A stretch of DNA of 64,000 nucleotides, taken from NCBI GenBank assembly GCA_036429605.1, contig JAVFKD010000002.1:558001-622000 (forward strand), written 5' to 3'. This stretch comes from Cladobotryum mycophilum (Eukaryota > Ascomycota > Sordariomycetes > Hypocreales > Hypocreaceae). A program made the translations under genes and the position numbers. Below are positions 34,088 through 45,920 of the stretch, piece by piece; position 1 is the first letter of the stretch, and each line of letters starts with the position of its first letter. Under the pieces are notes generated by a model. It saw nothing but the letters and a program-made list of their open reading frames with translations, did no database searches and was not told where the DNA came from.

Positions 34088-34982
34088 AGTATAGGGCGTT
34101 GGAGGCATACAAGGCATTGCGGATGGTATTGGAATGACGGTAGGCATAGATTTCATGTACAAAATTTGAAGACAACATCACGACTCGAATCACAATGTGG
34201 CTTGGGTAATGTCCTAATAAATATCATCATGTATTGTCTGTTCATAATTCTCATTAGCAATCATTGTTGCGGTGCCTTTTTTGCTGTCCAGCTCATCTTG
34301 AAAATGGGTGAGATGTGATAAACCATCTCCAATATGGTTATGCCAGTAGTAGACATCACCTTCAGAAGACAACCTAATATGACTCAATTCGTGCCACACA
34401 TGTGACCGGTATCCCAGCACATTTGGATGGGAACCTGCCAGTCGAGCTTTCGAAAGTCTTCGTAGGCATATTTATCCGCATAGGGCGGCGAATGAAACTC
34501 GAAATATGTCTCTGCGGTGTTTCCCCGCGTCAACCAGATCAGAGAGGCAGCCAAATTGACTCGATGTCGTCGCTTAGCTGTTCCGGCTTTCCGGGCTGCA
34601 CCAGGCCAGAGGAACACCAAGGCTGAACACGGCCAACTCAGAACCAGATCAGCCACACTATGAGCAAGGCCAAACCTGTTTTATCATACCGCTTTGTATC
34701 ATCTGTTCCGCCTTCGACCTGCAGTGCTTTTACGCTTTCCCTGGTGGGCGTTTCCCTCTCTTACAGCCCCGTAGAAATGAATGCGGATCTAGGCTGCGAG
34801 TCTTGTTTACTTCTATTAGAAGCCCACCCGTATCTCAACAAAAGTTAACGTCACGTCGGGGGACACAGGACAGGTAAGACGCTCTCTAGATTCGGCGTTC
34901 GGTGAATGGAAAGTATGACGTAAACTTGGACTGGACAGTTGGCCGGACGAACATTACTGTACTGTTCAGCGGCCGATATCAT
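34088..34982. other. intergenic, no gene seen
   Basis: About 0.9 kb between the convergent 3' ends of the coiled-coil gene and the OPT transporter. No supported ORF. Confidence 0.6.
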
Positions 34983-37447
34983 TTACCATGTCGCCGGGCC
35001 AAATGTATCGCCCCCCTGTACCGTCTTCAATACCGCCTTGTTCTGCTGGTCCAGCGTCTTGAAAGCACCCACATTCCCCCACCACTGCGGAACCTCGACG
35101 TTCGGAAGCGTTATGGCAAAGAAGATGACGAGGGTGCTCAGTATCAGCCCGGCGTCCAGCGCCGCCGCCGTTGTGTAGTTGTACGTCTGCCACCAGCCGT
35201 TCCACCGCTGGCGTATAAACTTGTTGAAGATGAGGCCGAAGATGGCCCACGACCAGAAGCTGAGCGGCGTGGCGGGTGGCAGCCAGGCCATGGCTCCGAG
35301 AAGGATGGGTGCGTGGAGGTATCCAAAAAGGCCAATTTTAGTTACCCGATGGAGGAAATATAAAATGACAGGGAATGTCGCGCCGACGAGCCAGAACCAG
35401 TTTAATTGCGCGTATATCGATCCGATACCAAACATTCTGCGGGGGCCAATGACGCCCCAGACGATGCTGGAAGAGAAAAACGCGCGGCCGTTGGGGCACG
35501 TGAAATGAGCCGTTTGCGTAACCTCACACACGTCTTCAAGATTACCCAAAGCCCAATTCATCACGGCGATTTGTACAAAGGTGGCCCAGATGGTGGGTAT
35601 GACTTGACACCAAAAGGTGACTCTCGGCGGTAGCTTCATGTAGTGAGCAAGCTTGAGATCGCCACTGTACGTCTGCGCCTGGGCGAGCGTGATGGAACTA
35701 AAGACATGGAACATCATGTTGCCAATCGGTCGGCCTGGTATGATGAAGCCAGCTAGAAACGGCGACAACACATTCAGGGCGAGACTGATGTTCGACACTG
35801 CGAGAATCATGCTGCTCGGGAGAATAAAGACGAGGGCCGTAATGATGGAGATAATAAACGTCCACCATGGCAGCTGAGAATCGTAACCTAGAACACAACC
35901 GAGCCCCAGCGCGAATGTGCTGAGGAACAGTGCTCCGTACCACCAATCCGGCGCTTCGACGTACTTTTGCATCATCTTCATGTGTACATCGGGCTCTTGG
36001 TCTCGTGCCGTGCGGAAACGATACCAGATCTCTTTGCCGTGGTATAAGCTAACGTGGACAATGGCGGCCGTCAGAGCGGCAAACGACAGGTTGTAGTTGA
36101 CCGCGAGCGTGGGCGCCAAAAACAGGGGAGAATATTCTTTGTACTTTTGGACGTCAAAAGTATAGCCTGGACCGAGGATGCGGCTAACATTGTAGAATTT
36201 CTGCATGTTGTCGTATGTCTGCGAAGTGACCATTGGCAAATAGTCGGCGTAGAGCGCGCCGCTGTAAACAATTCCAATCGATGTGAGGATGACAAACACG
36301 ACAAGTCCGATGAGAACATTAACGTGTGAATGGGTTGGCGCCAGGAGCGGATCACCGAGGTAAGCTGTGACATAGGTCCAGTCAAAGGTAATTGGGATGA
36401 GAGAAAGCCCAGTTGCTCCCCCAAATAGCTGGTTGACAACGACGCTCTTGGGCCTGATCCAGGTGACGAAAGCAAAGGCAGAGAGAGCCTGGAACAAGAC
36501 GCCCGGAATCCAGTAGTAGCAGAACATCGCCAATGTGACGAGAGAGAACCAGCGATACCGGCTTATGAGCCAACCGTTAGAGTGGACGCCATCGCTCTTA
36601 CTCTTGTCGTGCAAGGCGTAAAACAGCGAGGTATTTGCGAATTGGCCGGGCCATATCATGGCAGCGGGCCAAACGAGAAACCGTCGGAAGAGTCCAGCAA
36701 GAGATATTCCAATCAGCTGGGAGCTCAATGTGAAGAGTATGGCATAACCCCAGCCCAGGTTCAGGTTGTAAAACGGTTTTCCCTGAAGCGCCAGTAGGGC
36801 ATCCGTACTGTAAGCATAGCCGATGGAAACGTTTGCCATGATGGTGATTACAACATGCTCTTTGATCGTAAAGGGCCCGGTGTTAAAAGTCCACCGTACG
36901 CCAAACGTGTTGAATTCTTTTCGCGACACAACCTTTGCCCACAAACAGCCGATTGGATAAGCGAGCAACTGAACGATGGTGGCTGGAAAGTTGATGGCTG
37001 GACTCCTGATGATGATGTGGATTGTCAGCAATCTGGTACCCTAAGACGCGTAGACACTGGCGCATTCTCCCACCTCATGCTGAGGAACATGTTCAAACCG
37101 CTACCAACGGTGACGAAGAGCATGCCTAATATCCAAGCCCTCACGGTATTTGCAACCTCGCCGTCGTCGGTATTACGGACTGCTGCGCGGACTTCTTCAT
37201 ATGGGGAATTGTCGCCAAGGATCTCTTCTGTTTTCGCAATCTCTTGTTTCTCATCGCGTTCAAGGGCGTGGCTGAACGTGTCAAGCGCCTCCTGGGGCAC
37301 ATGTGAATCCCATTGATGGGTCTTTTCGATCTGATCCAAGTCTGCTCCGGCTCTCCCAGAATCGGGGCGAACGCCAGCCGTGGCAGAAGCGACTGAATCG
37401 TCTCCATCAGGCCCAGACGCCGCATCAACCACTGGCCAATCCTTCAT
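34983..37447 (-). CDS. OPT-family oligopeptide transporter
   Basis: Two exons: 37447-37074 and 37005-34983, giving 798 residues, typical of fungal OPT proteins. These plasma-membrane proteins carry small peptides (tetra- to hexapeptides, glutathione-like compounds) into the cell with protons. After a polar N-terminus of about 95 residues there are some 14-16 hydrophobic helices. Family blocks are visible: FSSITLAQAQTYSGDLKLAHYMK, SIYAQLNWFWLVGATFP and PLSFWSWAIFGLIFNKF. It lies just left of the RiPP cluster, separated from it by an AT-rich block. It might take up peptides independently of the cluster; a role with the cyclic peptide is possible but not shown. The ATG at 37447 was chosen because the longer frame begins with TTG. 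Confidence 0.92.
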
Positions 37448-38492
37448 GTCTCTCAAGCCAGTCTAGAGGAGGCTAGCGAGGATAAATGACAATTGTCTCC
37501 AAGAACTACAACAAGATACGGGCGACAGGACTCTTCATCAAGGTAATTGGACAAAACGGTGGCGGCAGATTTGACGATGGTGGGTTGCCAAGGCCCATCG
37601 TGGCGCTGAATTTTTCAACTTTACTGTGCACCGGGCCGCTTAACGACCCGCTCGGGACTATCCAAGGTTAGAGAATCTACTCCGTAGTAATCGCTTACTT
37701 AGACTAACCCCACACTTGATTTGATATTAATTGTTTTTATTCTCCATAAAAAGTTTTGAATTATATAGCTAGGCTATTAGTTATAATCAATGAAGAAGAA
37801 TATTTATAAATTTAGTATTAGTAAGTTTTAAATAAAATAATCTAATAATAGAATTATAATTTAAAAAATAATTATTATAAGATTTGCTAGTTAATATAGT
37901 AAATAAATAATCAGAGTTTATATTATCTTCGAATCTGTTTTTAATAGCTAAAGGGCTGCTGCCAACATTGCTTTAGATATCTATCTTAGCCTGAGCCCGA
38001 GGGCTCCTACAACGATGCTGGACTGGGTAGTCTGACTCCCTAGAGTGCACTGAGGGTCTCAGTGGTCGCCGCCATTAAAATGACCGCTGTACAGAGATGT
38101 CGCCGCCCAAGCTCCAGCTCTCTACCAGTAGCGACTGTCAATTTCGTAATTTACATCGCGATAACTTTACATCCCACATCCATTATTGGCTTTTCTAGGT
38201 GTTCATCTTTTTAATACTACGTTTGCGCTTCTTAATTCCCAGCCTCTTTTCCCGAGGTTCTTAGGTTGCCATCTACTGAAGCCCTGAAAAAGTGCCATCA
38301 TCAACTCAGAGCTACAGGGTAGGAAATATATGTCCATTCCCTAGAAGACGAGGATGAACATGCGTTCGATAGAAGCCATGAACACAAGATGGTTGTTTAA
38401 GCTCCGTTCAACGCCACTACTACCTAAAAGAATGCGAACCTCATTTAAATGACTCGAATTTATTCAATCACACTAGCTAGTAGTTGGACTGC
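37448..38492. other. intergenic region with AT-rich island
   Basis: No gene. It contains an AT-rich block (about 37715-37950). Confidence 0.6.
37715..37950. other. AT-rich island, left of RiPP cluster
   Basis: About 235 bp consisting largely of A and T with many TAATA and TTATA words. The base change from the surrounding DNA is sharp. Such islands in fungi are commonly remains of RIP-mutated transposons; no element can be named. Confidence 0.6.
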
Positions 38493-39792
38493 TCAATATC
38501 TATAACACAGAAACCCTCCCTCTGTATCCATGACGCTGGACACGGGAACATCCTCAGCAAATCCACCAAACATCAGCATGTCGTTGATGGTCGCATTTCC
38601 AGTAGAGTTGAACATGTGTTTTCCTTCGTATTGGGTCAATCGAGCGCGCGGGTCTTCTTGCTGCCATCGCCACCACATGCGATCCAGCTGTGCGTGATGC
38701 ACGTAGAAAAGAGGATCTGTGTGTCTGATTAGAGTCACTCTCATTAGGTGGGAGGCTGTCATCATCGGGGACCGGACAGATGACAACGAGTTGCCTTACC
38801 ATTCGCTGCTGTCATGGCTTTAAAGTCTCCATTCACGGCCTGATGTAGAGAACCGTGCAGATAAATCTCCAGCTCTCTGACAAACTCCTTGTATGTGGTC
38901 TTTCGTAGTATTTCGCCTATTTTTTCGGGGCTGTAGGCTTCGCCAGGTAGACGGCCCATTATCTTGCCGTCATGAAATCCTCGAGAGAGGCAGTGTTCGC
39001 CAAAGGTGTGGTTGTATAAGATTGGCCGGAGCTTTGCAAATGGCCCGTTGGTGATACAACGCCCTTCGCCTACCGTCTCTGGGCCGTCAGGGTCTCCGTC
39101 CCCTCCGAAACCTTCGACACTATCCCATATCGACGAGTTGGCCAAGTCCATCCAATCCAAGGACCAGTCCCAATAGCTTCCATCATATATCCGTTAGCGT
39201 ATGGGCCTCAGTAGGGATAAAGAATCTCAAGATGCATACGGGATTTGTCCAGTGAACCCAGCGTGCTTCCGAAGGGCGTTCTCATAGATGATCAACGTAT
39301 ACCGATGCCAAGGGAGGAAGGATGCCGAGCGGTGGGCTATATCATCCCAGCCGGACACTGTGGTTAGCATAAGCTCTCATCAGAGTAAGCGAGATAAACG
39401 CACCCCATGACCCAATTGCCCCGTGTAAAATTGCAAAGTCATCGTAAATAGTACCGTTTTCTCGCCACTGTGAAGGGAGCTGCGCGAGAGTATTAACGGC
39501 CTGTATGAATTCCATCTTTTCACTGGCTGTCAAGGCCCGCCATTCTCGGCGTATAGAAGGGTTCTGGCATCTCGAACCTATGGGCTGGTAGAGTTGGACG
39601 ACTGATGCAGCAAGTAAGAGGAGAATCCCCACTATTGCTATTAGGTAGAGAGCGGCCGATCGAATATGATTCCTATCTGGGCTATTGTGCTATCATTATC
39701 ACCATTGCTACGCAATATTGGGGATCATGGTCAGATGCGCCTTACGCTTTTCTGGTGCTTGTTTCTGACGATGCGGATTCTGTTATGGGCAT
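38493..39792 (-). CDS. tyrosinase-like copper oxidase of RiPP cluster
   Basis: Five exons: 39792-39746, 39681-39404, 39357-39240, 39176-38800 and 38716-38493; 347 residues. A membrane anchor lies at about residues 25-45 (LYLIAIVGILLLLAASVV). The CuA site has His102, His117 and His126 (IAHRSASFLPWHR), and the CuB site has His255, His259 and His281 (YLHGSLHQA; DPLFYVHHAQLDRMW). PYWDW is also present. UstQ-type tyrosinases work with UstY proteins in closing the ether-linked ring of ustiloxin-type peptides. The gene is divergent from the first UstY gene, with 629 bp between them, so the two may share a promoter region. The start at 39792 gives a signal-anchor; an in-frame ATG at 39954 is possible. 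Confidence 0.88.
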
Positions 39793-40421
39793 GTAAGTTG
39801 GCTGCTGCCCTTTGATCCATGTATGGATGCTTTCCAAGCCCATGCCGACAGCCGGAGCAGCAAATTGAAGCTCAAAATGTATTTTCCAGAATAAAAAAGA
39901 TACTGGCACGTAGGAATGGGAATGCAGCGTCGGATGTTGATGGTAACCACCCATCTAACCTACTTGGCTGTATGGATTACCTGGCTCACTCAGGGCCATT
40001 TGCTATGAAATGACCCCACTGTTGCGGCTTCTTGGAAATCAGATTCCACTAGAAATGACCGAGGTGCTCTTCATACTGAATCTCATCCATTACATCACTG
40101 TGCCACTGTTTCTTTGCCACAGATAGATAGGGAAGCATACGCGCATGATGCGACTCTACGCGCTAGATTTGGCGCAGCGTAACCCTTATTATGTATGTAA
40201 CCCAACCTACCTCTACCCACCTCCCCACCTACCCACTCGGTCCCCTCAATGACAAGGACCTTAATCTAGGATGAATGGATATACGCATTGCACATGCAAT
40301 TGTTGCCTCGATCCGTTCAACATTACAACTCTACACCTCTCTGTGAAAAAGCCAAAGAAGGTTACTCAGTTCTAAATCAATTTCTCCTAAACATAGCCGT
40401 CCAAGGTGTCTCGCTGCCTCG
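39793..40421. other. divergent promoter, tyrosinase / UstY 1
   Basis: No gene. A 13-bp word, ATTTGGCGCAGCG, at about 40167-40179 recurs near 50344. A CCTACC-rich tract covers about 40203-40240. Confidence 0.5.
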
Positions 40422-41409
40422 ATGCCTGCCCATTTCGTCGACGATGAGTCTGATCACGGGTCAAACGAGTTTCTGATCGAGCACAAATCAAGTGCAAAGA
40501 ACAGAAAAAGCCGAAGATGGAGCCTTTCTTGGACCTCTCTCGCAATTTTGGCCCTTTTCATCGGCGTCACTGAGCTGATCGTGCTCGAGACAATCTTCGT
40601 ACAACTGAGCTCGCAGAATCAAGGGCCGCCACTACTTGGAGAATTGAACAATTTGGTGCCAAATTGTCAGTGAAAAAACAGCTTGGTTTTAATATCGATA
40701 ATTTGGGAGCAAAGTATTAAACTCATGTAAACTGCAGTTTTCGTTCGCCAGGTGCTTTTTCGAAAAGATCCATCAGCTACCGTTGACCATCACACCGAGG
40801 CATCCAAGAATGCGACCCATGATAATTGGCTCTCGTATCTTCCGCGTACGTTCAATTCAGCATTCAACTCTCATTAGTGTATAGAGAGAGAAACAATCCG
40901 AGTTTCTAATCTTTGCATGAGTGCAGGGGGAAATGGGTTCATCGCTGTGAACGATACGAAAAAATATACTCTGCCTGATCCCATTCTTTTTCGAGGGCAT
41001 GAGGCCTATTCGATTGCTGTTTTCCACCAGCTACACTGCTTGGTACGTGTGTCTTTTCGATCTTCACGCCAGCTGCAACGCTCGCAGATTTCTCACAATT
41101 ATACGCACGTAGTACACCATCATGGACGTGTACAACAACTTGGCCAATCCCGCATCCAAGCTTCAAAGGGATTCTGCCCACCACGGAGACTCTCATCCAG
41201 ATTCACACACTCATAATCATGTCGATCACTGCTTCAGGTATTTGCGGCAGTCTCTGGTCTGCTGTGGAGATACTGCTTTGGAGGGACAGGATCCCAACAC
41301 GGATACGTTTGGCACTGATGGGACTGGGGCAGTGCATATGTGTAAAGATTTTGAGGCCATCCGATCATGGGCCGATGAGCATCGAATCGTTGACGGCAGG
41401 GAGATATGA
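40422..41409 (+). CDS. UstY-type (DUF3328) oxidase 1
   Basis: Four exons: 40422-40665, 40738-40845, 40927-41042 and 41113-41409; 254 residues. A single membrane helix (LAILALFIGVTELIVLETIF, about 38-57) follows a basic, cytosolic N-terminus. The two signature motifs are YSIAVFHQLHCL and NHVDHCFRYLRQSLVC, the HxxHC pair that defines UstYa-like proteins, with a conserved CGD motif after the second. UstY proteins catalyse oxidative cyclisation of fungal RiPP precursors in the secretory pathway. It sits directly before a second UstY gene on the same strand, and both have an intron placed just after HQLHCL. Confidence 0.9.
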
Positions 41410-42185
41410 GAAAAAAACAGAAGCTTCGCGTCCGATTGATGAAACCCAAGCTTAGGGACCGCAAAGCCGGGACAATGCACAGAGGCATCACAATACGATT
41501 GCTTGCTAGAATAAAAACAATCTTTTGGACACAAGCCAAATAATTAACAAGAAGTGATTGCTATGCCTTTGGTGTGTTGACATCCTTGATCGAGGAGATG
41601 AGATGCACAGTCCCTACCTATCAGTCACATGAATCGTCTGTTGGCCACGAGAATTGCACAGCAGGTTCAAGAGATACCAAATTTCCCAGCGCTGAATGAC
41701 TTGACTACATGTATTTGCAAGAAAACCCCATACTCTTTAGCAGGGCCGTCCTTAATTGACGCAATTGTGAAGCTGAGGGTAGTATTACTACATCTAGTAA
41801 TATCGTGTTTCGGTGCAAGGTGCATAATGTTGAGCAACAGACGCCGAACATGAATACACCAGCCGTATATATGAGAATTATCCCACGTAAATTCCATCAT
41901 TCACCTTGCACATGGACAAGACCAAAGATAAACGCACATGGGGGGAAGCGCAGCGGAACCAGTGTCACGTTCAATTTACAGGCGTGGATTGGTTCCCGTC
42001 CTCACCAACAGCGGACGAGAGTTGACGCACAAGGTGGAGACGGTGAAACCCAAATCTACGAATCGCCTGTTGCCATCACAAGCGCGAACAAATCGGATAG
42101 GTTTGCGCCTCTTGGATGGACCCACCGATCAACTAAACAAAATGGCACTCGTTTATGAGATGCCTTTGAACAATATTGAAGCAGG
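41410..42185. other. spacer between the two UstY genes
   Basis: 776 bp, presumably promoter of the second UstY gene. No supported ORF. Confidence 0.55.
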
Positions 42186-43157
42186 ATGCCTGTTCAGTGT
42201 TGGGAGACTCATCAAATCACCATGCATCCAGATTCGACGCAATACGTCGCCATTCACGATGGCACTTCTCGCTCTTCAGAAGACTCGCTTACGCTTGCCG
42301 AGGTAGAGAAACAAAGTCTATTCGACCCAAGGTCCAGGTCAGGTCTGCCACCGCGCAAAGGTTCCAAAATTTGGTCCAGGGAAAGTATATCATGGATCAT
42401 CAGTGGGATTCTTGCCTTGGTAAATCTGGCGCTGCTTGTTGCATTCCTGCGTGAAAGGAAAGAAACAGAAATCGAGCCACAGAAGTCTTGGCTGCCACCA
42501 GAGAGTATGTGCAAACCAAAAGATTACATGGCTACCAGACAACGTTGCTAATACTAATACGCTTGGACATGGCAGATCCCCTTACCTCACTATTCGAATT
42601 TCAGACAGTGTTTGGAGCACCTTTGAACAACGAATCGGAAGCAGCATGGAACGAGCTAATGCCCAGTATGTCTCGACATTTTCTGCCACTGTTTTGCTCT
42701 CAGTGATCTGATCATTCATAAACAGTTGGTCGTGGCTTTGTCGTCATAAAAAATGACACTGTTCTTCCAGACCAGCCTGGCCTGAACCAATCGATTGTCG
42801 AACAAAAGGCCATGGTGTCAGTATTCCACCAGCTTCACTGCCTGGTAAGTTCTCAAAGACGGGGGCCGCCCGAACGGGACTCTACTAATACAAACGCAGT
42901 ACATGGCACGAGAGGGCTACTACAGCGCCGTGGAGGGCAAAATGGATCATGTCAGTAAGGCACATTTGACGCACTGCTTTGATTACCTTAGACAAACCAT
43001 CATGTGCTTTGGGGACACAACATTGGAATGGCTCCCGGCGCCTCCCAATGATACGGGGAGCACGGGTTGGGGCTTTGAGCACACATGCCGCGACTTCAAG
43101 GCCATCTCGGAATGGGCAGAGGAAAATCGATTGAAGACAACTTTTGGAATTCATTAG
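42186..43157 (+). CDS. UstY-type (DUF3328) oxidase 2
   Basis: Four exons: 42186-42504, 42576-42665, 42726-42844 and 42900-43157; 261 residues, or 249 if the in-frame ATG at 42222 is used. The membrane helix is at about 69-90 (WIISGILALVNLALLVAFL). The family motifs are MVSVFHQLHCLY and HLTHCFDYLRQTIMCFGD. The lead-in SEAAWNELMPIGRGFV is typical of the family. Two different UstY proteins in one cluster match the ustiloxin arrangement, where two act together on ring closure. It is next to, and tail-to-tail with, the precursor gene. Confidence 0.9.
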
Positions 43158-43681
43158 TATAGGAATAGTAGCTACTCTGGTGCGAAACTGGCTTCCATGA
43201 GAAGCATCATGTTGGAGAATGCATGGCATTAACAGCTCTGGTAGTTGCAAAATATCTATCGTGACTCGAGATTGAAGTAAATGTCTTTTGGTATGAGTGT
43301 GGTCTTGATGGGCAATCTATATCTTTAATACCTAATAAGTCTTTTGCCGCGCAAATCTTCGTTCACATGGCCAACAGTCAACACATATGAGCTGGTGTTG
43401 ATCAAAGACATGATCCTGATCAACGAAAAGGCAATTGTTGGATGTTCACGGGTTAAAGGGTCAAGAGAGTAAAATAAATAAAAATATACTTTGTAGCAAA
43501 GATCGTATTCTCATTCTCATTTCATAATTGCAAGGACCACTACTGAAGGCTAGTTACAAAGATGCCCCAAAAGAAGAAAGCCCATCACTCCTCGACTTAA
43601 CAACCGCGGCGGTTGTGAGGCCTGATGCTAACCAGCTGCCCTTCATCAAAAGTCTTCAGTGTAGCCCGAGACGGCAATAAT
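43158..43681. other. intergenic, no gene seen
   Basis: Space between the convergent ends of UstY 2 and the RiPP precursor. Confidence 0.6.
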
Positions 43682-44276
43682 CTAATCTTCATGGCGCTTG
43701 TCAACCGGGATGGCGTAATCCTCGACAGCATTGCGCTTGTTCACTGGGATAGCGTAGTCCTCGACGGCATCGCGTTTGTTCACTGGGATGGCGTAATCCT
43801 CGACAGCATTGCGCTTGTTCACTGGGATAGCGTAGTCCTCGACGGCATCGCGTTTGTTCACTGGGATGGCATAATCCTCGACGGTATTACGCTTGTTCAC
43901 TGGGATGGCGTAATCTTCGACGGCACCACGCTTTCCAACGGGGATAGCGTAGTCCTCGACAGAGTTACGCTTGTTGACTGGGATAGCATAATCTTCAACA
44001 CCGTTGCGCTTGTCAACAGGGATGGCGTAGTCCTCGACGGAGCCACGCCTGTTGACCGGGATAGCGTAGTCCTCGACAGAGTTACGCTTGTTCACCGGGA
44101 TGGCATAGTCCTCAACGGCACCACGTTTGGCCATCGTGTTGCCCTTGTTATGAATCAGATCAGTCAATGTTCTCAATTATTCAGAAAGCCAAGACTGAAC
44201 AAACCTGGAATGTCGGAGCGGCGACTACCGCGGCCGGAATTCCGGTGGCAAGGATAGAAATCAGTGAAAGCTTCAT
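43682..44276 (-). CDS. RiPP precursor, ustiloxin/phomopsin-like (dikaritin)
   Basis: Two exons: 44276-44205 and 44143-43682, giving a precursor of 177 residues. Exon 1 encodes a signal peptide ending about VVAAPTFQ. After a short leader ending MAKR come eleven perfectly spaced 13-residue units, each of the type xxVEDYAIPVxKR, then a three-residue tail. VEDYAIPV is invariant; the two residues before it vary (GA, NS, GS, NG, NT, DA, NA) and the one after is Asn, Asp or Gly. Each unit ends KR (once RR), a Kex2 site. This architecture, with UstY and tyrosinase genes beside it, is that of ustiloxin and phomopsin precursors, which give tubulin-binding cyclic peptides. The Tyr-Ala-Ile start resembles ustiloxin and the following Pro resembles phomopsin; the product here is inferred, not known. 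Confidence 0.93.
43694..44122 (-). repeat. eleven 39-bp coding repeats
   Basis: Exactly 11 x 39 bp inside exon 2 of the RiPP precursor, each coding for one 13-residue unit with a terminal dibasic site. The DNA copies are very similar and in constant register. Some neighbouring units are nearly the same (two DA and two NA units alternate at the C-terminal end), which fits unit gain by unequal exchange. Confidence 0.95.
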
Positions 44277-45920
44277 GATTGCAGTATTGTTGTAAAGATC
44301 TCTTGTTAAACGAAGTTGCAAAGTGTTATGGATTCAACGAACACCCATCTGGACATCTTTCATGTCATCTTATACTGGAATCACCAAACCATGACACTGC
44401 TACATTACGACATTGTCAAGCTCTCGGACGTGGATCCAGAAGCGCCGCGCCAAAACCTTGCAGCTTGGAGGACTTAACCGCCGCAAATCGCCAGCATTAA
44501 CGCCAACACAGGAGTTCAAAGCGTAATGATAAGAACTTGACTGTGAATCTAGCACGTCATTTTTTTCTTTTTGCGCCTACGTTGTGTGAATCAAGGCTGC
44601 TGCAATGCTTATCTTGATTCTCCGGGAACCCGAAGAAAAGCCTGTTCCTGGGGTTACACTACCGGCAGCTTGTGGAGCATACTCTGCCGTGTATTGTAGT
44701 TCGATGGCGGAGTTGAAGCGTACCAAGTCGTTTGGGCCGTTTTACTGTATCACAGTCACTCTCTACTTGAGAAATCGTTTATGATTGGTCCGTGGCGTCA
44801 GGAAAGGGTGTTATGTTGCGAGAGCAATCCATATTGTACCCAATAAACGTGGAGAGGTGCCTCGCCTCAGTTCTGCACCCGCCTGGCTCAAATCCTAGTT
44901 GCATTCTTTTCTCTGTAAGATGGAAGGAATATTTTTAGAGAAATAGGTCCAAACCTTTGTGAGAGTCAAAATTTATTCGTTAAACGGGTATAGGGTAACG
45001 TGACACAAAACCCCTTTTACGCCTACCCAGGCTTGTGTAATGATCGGAACCGTTAATGTGAACATCAGATAGATGTTTCATATGGAAAAGAGCATCAGTC
45101 CACTATCTGATCGATGTCTATATCCCGCAACTTAAAATATACGTCTGCTATTATTTTGTAAATTTAAAGGCGTTAAAAGCACTTTACCACGTATTCATAA
45201 GTGATTTCATAGCATAGGAAAATCTGGTCTTCTTTAAGTGTCTACATTGTGAAGAAACAATGGAATATCTCTTTAGTAGCAATAGGGTAGGATCTTGGAT
45301 AAGGAAGAACATGATCTAATGTTTGTATTGTTTGACACTCCCAATCACATACGTAGTGACTTAAATTATTTAAGATAGAACTAAAAGACAAAGAGGTCAT
45401 GCAAGTAATAATAAAATAAAGAAAAAACAATTCGACTAGGCTTTTCTTTACCTTTTTTTCAGCTGAAAATATTTATCTTATATTCTATCCATACCTATAT
45501 CTTAGATAAGCATATCTCATCATTATTCATGGACAACCACTTCGGGGTCGCCTATCCGTTGTTCCCTCTGATTGGGCCATCTAGACAGATCCAACCCATA
45601 CTTGTTTTCTTATCTTAACCCAAGGCAATTTCGTTTACACTACGGGAGTACAGCTATCACATGTCACCTGGGCATCGTCATCGCCCCACACCCTCCTTGT
45701 ATTGACCCCACATCCCGCCCGTCCCCTCCCTAGTGTCCGTTTTCACACCCGCCAGCCACCAGCCACCAACGTTTTTTGTCTCTTCTTTTTTTGCGATTCA
45801 TGTACTTGTATTTAAACAATAGTGTCCTATGATCCATGCTACTCGATGTGGTTAGATGGTATGCGATGCTGAATCGATTGACCTCCAATTTGGACATCAA
45901 GGATCTCACAGTGCGCTCTA
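44277..45920. other. divergent promoter, precursor / regulator
   Basis: 1.6 kb without a supported ORF between the RiPP precursor (leftward) and the Zn2Cys6 regulator (rightward). A likely TATA (TATAAG on the minus strand, about 44375-44370) lies about 95 bp before the precursor ATG. AT content is higher in 45000-45500. Confidence 0.5.
44370..44375 (-). promoter_or_regulatory. possible TATA box of RiPP precursor
   Basis: TATAAG on the minus strand about 95 bp before the ATG at 44276. Confidence 0.35.

Noticed and set aside
34902..35363. Plus-strand ORF of 153 codons
   Set aside because: It lies opposite the C-terminal exon of the OPT transporter.
43694..44122. Regular 39-bp repeats resembling a CRISPR array
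   Set aside because: The repeats are contiguous without spacers and code for a protein; the organism is a fungus.
43625..44257. 210-codon plus-strand ORF with a repeated His-Trp-Asp-Gly pattern
   Set aside because: It is the antisense image of the RiPP precursor repeats, whose register keeps the opposite strand open. It has no signal peptide and no intron logic.
44860..44910. tRNA-like B-box (GGCTCAAATCC)
   Set aside because: No pairing T-stem and no A-box or acceptor stem at the right distance.
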